Below, in pieces: positions 61,940 through 64,000 of a DNA stretch of 64,000 nt. The translations under genes and the position numbers were made by a program. Numbering within the stretch: the stretch's first letter is position 1; each line of letters starts with the position of its first letter. Under the pieces are notes generated by a model. The model saw nothing but the letters and a program-made list of their open reading frames with translations. It was not told the origin of the DNA and did no database searches. Source of the DNA: Neoconidiobolus thromboides FSU 785 (taxonomy: Eukaryota; Entomophthoromycota; Entomophthoromycetes; Entomophthorales; Neoconidiobolaceae); contig MU626322.1 in assembly GCA_025603075.1 (NCBI GenBank), positions 43,997-107,996 of the forward strand, in the 5' to 3' direction.

Positions 61940-62995
61940 TTGAATTTCAAAAGAAAGATTAAGGAGTTGGCTCTATGTTTTCACATTTATATATTTGTTT
62001 CACATAAGATTAATTTTTTCGATCCTTTTGCTTTTTTTCAATTTATATTATTCAAGTTTCTATCTTTTTGATTATCTGTTTACCCTTTTTTTCCAATTTT
62101 ATTTTTCTAACATTTTAATCCAAATATCAGAAATGGTAAAAACTCCATTTTAAATATAAATTCAATAACCAAGTTTGTAATGCAATTCTTTTTAAGTCAA
62201 AAAAGAGATAATGGGAGTATATTTTCTTTTTAAGAATTTCATTAATCTTTTCGCTCAAACAGCACTCAAAAAATGGAAAAAGTAATGAAACCAAAGAAAA
62301 CATCCTCTACTAGTGTGGCATCCCCCAACTTTAGCCTCAGGGTTGACACTTAGACTGTAATGCCTAATATTGTTGTTTTATTTTAAATGTATGCTTATTA
62401 GTTGTTTATTATAGAATAAGAAAATAAAAATTAAGCCCAAAATCAGCTATAGTGCTATTTCAGAGACTTAAATCATCGGTATATAGTATACATTTAAAAT
62501 AAAACAGTTACATATTGGTAGTTACATTAAAATATAGATTCAAATTGAATTTAATCTACTTTTTATAACAAGTTTACCTACTTTTAATAAATTGATTTAG
62601 AGCAAATAATAAATTCTACAATATAAATCAACAATCAGTTGAGAATTACATCAACTATGAAGACTTTGAGATTATTTAACAAATCATACTATTCTAAATA
62701 AAAAAATTAAATCTTACAATTTAATCACTTTTATTTCTATTACTAATACCTCCATCAAAATCATTATAGTACAAAACGTCTATTTAAGGAATGATAAGTT
62801 TATAGGGTTTTATAAATTACTACTTTAGCTTAGATTATTAAAAAGGTAATTGTAAACTAAGATTAATTTTGTTCCTTTTCTCTTCGTCTTAATTTTTAAC
62901 TTAATTAAAAACACTTATCTATAAGAGTTCAAGATTTTCAAAAAAAAGATCAAACAAAATTTAAAGATATATAATATATAATAATAGTTTATTTT
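61940..62995. other. Intergenic between P450 and secreted-protein gene
   Basis: Contains one repeat copy (62211-62309). No gene was seen. Confidence 0.5.
62211..62309 (-). repeat. TGGGGATGT-family MITE-like copy
   Basis: ATGGGAGTAT left, TTTAAGAATTTCATTAA internal, CAGCACTCAAA centre and a decayed ACATCCTCT right end. Confidence 0.75.
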
Positions 62996-63514
62996 TTAAA
63001 TATAGTTGACATTACAAGAAGCATCTTGTTGAAGCTGACAGAGATAACCACTACCAGATCTACTAATTCTAAAAGTATTGGCAGGACAAATAAGTCTGAG
63101 AGTAGATGCATTTTGTACTCCGTTAATACCATAAATAGTAAGAGTATAAGTGCCATCACCATTATTAATATAGTTAATACTTGGAGAATAGATAGTATAG
63201 TAATTATCAACAGCTCCATAAAATTGATTAGCTCCATTCCATCCTGTAATACCGCTATAATATGGATAACCATTGTAATATCCTCCATTTCCATAATGAC
63301 CTCCATTGTAATTACCAAATAATAAGTTAAATGTTGTCTTTAAGACATGAGCAATTAAACCAAAAGTTCTTCCTTGAACATTACTCTTTTGAGTAGTATC
63401 CAAAGTTGGTGTTATAATTTCACCTGCTGGTGGAATACTAGGAGTTGATTGAGCTGCACCATTAGCGTAACCTAAAGCTACTAAAGATAAAAGGAAGACA
63501 GAAGCGAATTTCAT
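62996..63514 (-). CDS. Secreted Gly/Tyr/Asn-rich protein (hypothetical)
   Basis: Single-exon ORF of 172 residues. MKFASVFLLSLVALGYANGA is a clear signal peptide with a plausible cleavage after NGA. A Pro/Thr-rich linker is followed by a Gly/Tyr/Asn-rich stretch (NYNGGHYGNGGYYNGY) and a C-terminal part with three Cys (LICPANTF, YLC, ASC) and a DGTYTLTIYGINGVQ strand-like segment. A TATATAAA sequence lies about 60 bases before the ATG, so this may be a strongly expressed gene. No family is recognised. Wall-associated or surface roles are possible given the composition. It stands alone near the window end. Confidence 0.7.
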   Translation of the reverse strand: MKFASVFLLSLVALGYANGAAQSTPSIPPAGEIITPTLDTTQKSNVQGRTFGLIAHVLKTTFNLLFGNYNGGHYGNGGYYNGYPYYSGITGWNGANQFYGAVDNYYTIYSPSINYINNGDGTYTLTIYGINGVQNASTLRLICPANTFRISRSGSGYLCQLQQDASCNVNYI

Positions 63515-64000
63515 TGTTTATTTGTTTGTTTTGAATATATTTTTTGATGATTTTTTTGTTCATTATTTTCTTGTTTATATACCTTTTTGATTTCTGGTAT
63601 TGTTCACTACACTATACATAGCTTCAAAAGTAACTTTAATTATAACAAATTTTTATTTTATTATAAAATAATACTCGTAAAATAAGGCTTATCAATCATG
63701 AAAAAGCCCAAATTTTATTTAATGCTTTTGGTAAAAACTTCGGGCCTTTAATGCTATTTGTTGTTTTCGAGTTTTAGCAAATCAACACAGTAAGTTACTC
63801 TAGCATTTATAAACCGAAGATCAAATTCAAATGTTCTTTTATACAAATAAATATTATAGTTACCATGTTATCGTTTTATAATAATTTAAGACAAAATTGT
63901 CTTAAATTATTATAGTTTAGCATATTAGATCGTTATGTTTATCACTTTTAACTGCCCTTTCTTATTCTTTTCATGATATCTAGCTTAAATTTTAGTTTTA
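63515..64000. other. Upstream region, with a perfect inverted repeat
   Basis: Holds a TATATAAA-type promoter element just upstream of the secreted-protein gene and the 18-base inverted repeat at 63877-63914. No gene was seen. Confidence 0.5.
63877..63914. repeat. Perfect 18-bp inverted repeat with 2-nt spacer
   Basis: TATAATAATTTAAGACAA, two bases (AA), then its exact reverse complement. It is outside any coding region and about 365 bases upstream of the secreted-protein gene. It could form a cruciform or bind a dimeric factor, or it could be a terminator-like hairpin. Confidence 0.85.

Noticed and set aside
62989-63322. Overlapping ORFs on both strands within the secreted-protein gene
   Set aside because: They are frame shadows caused by the Gly/Tyr/Asn-rich codons of the real ORF at 62996-63514.

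Overview
The window is very AT-rich nuclear DNA from a fungus. The evidence is the gene content (fungal-specific transcription-factor domains, ARG8, a LIM-RhoGAP, TFIIIC and Mediator subunits) and the many short introns, mostly 45-60 bases, with GTAAGT/GTAAAT donors and TAG acceptors. Strong AT bias, intron-rich housekeeping genes and an expanded transcription-factor family fit an early-diverging lineage such as the Entomophthoromycotina (Conidiobolus-like). That placement is inference. Gene models were spliced by eye and checked by reading phase and conserved motifs.

Layout. 1-495: 3' end of a transcription-factor paralogue cut by the window edge. 1248-3568: a small Cys-rich secreted protein, a small membrane protein and the mitochondrial pyruvate carrier MPC1. 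3961-6324: a WD-repeat TFIIIC-like subunit. 6560-7730: remains of a transcription-factor-like gene broken by small repeats. 8399-10450: a NIPA-type Mg2+ transporter. 13813-23376: three tandem transcription-factor paralogues on the minus strand with nearly identical exon layout (19, 129 and about 1660 nt) but no visible zinc cluster. 23377-31171: gene-poor and repeat-rich, with one small zinc-ribbon ORF.

31172-46361 is a compact housekeeping block: MED13, a small SET protein, ARG8, an LSMT/RKM-type SET methyltransferase, a ChaC gamma-glutamylcyclotransferase, topoisomerase III and a mitochondrial GGQ release-factor-like protein. 46362-64000 alternates repeat-rich gaps with a LIM-LIM-C1-RhoGAP gene, an unknown protein, ARF6, a cytochrome P450 and a secreted protein.

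The most unusual features are: (1) a family of about 30 copies of a ~100 bp MITE-like element with TGGGGATGT terminal repeats and a central hairpin, absent from the housekeeping block; (2) a 4-nucleotide microexon required to join MPC1; (3) a transcription-factor array that seems to lack its DNA-binding zinc cluster; and (4) unrelated single-copy inverted repeats at 58034-58164 and 63877-63914. No tRNA, rRNA or CRISPR array was recognised.
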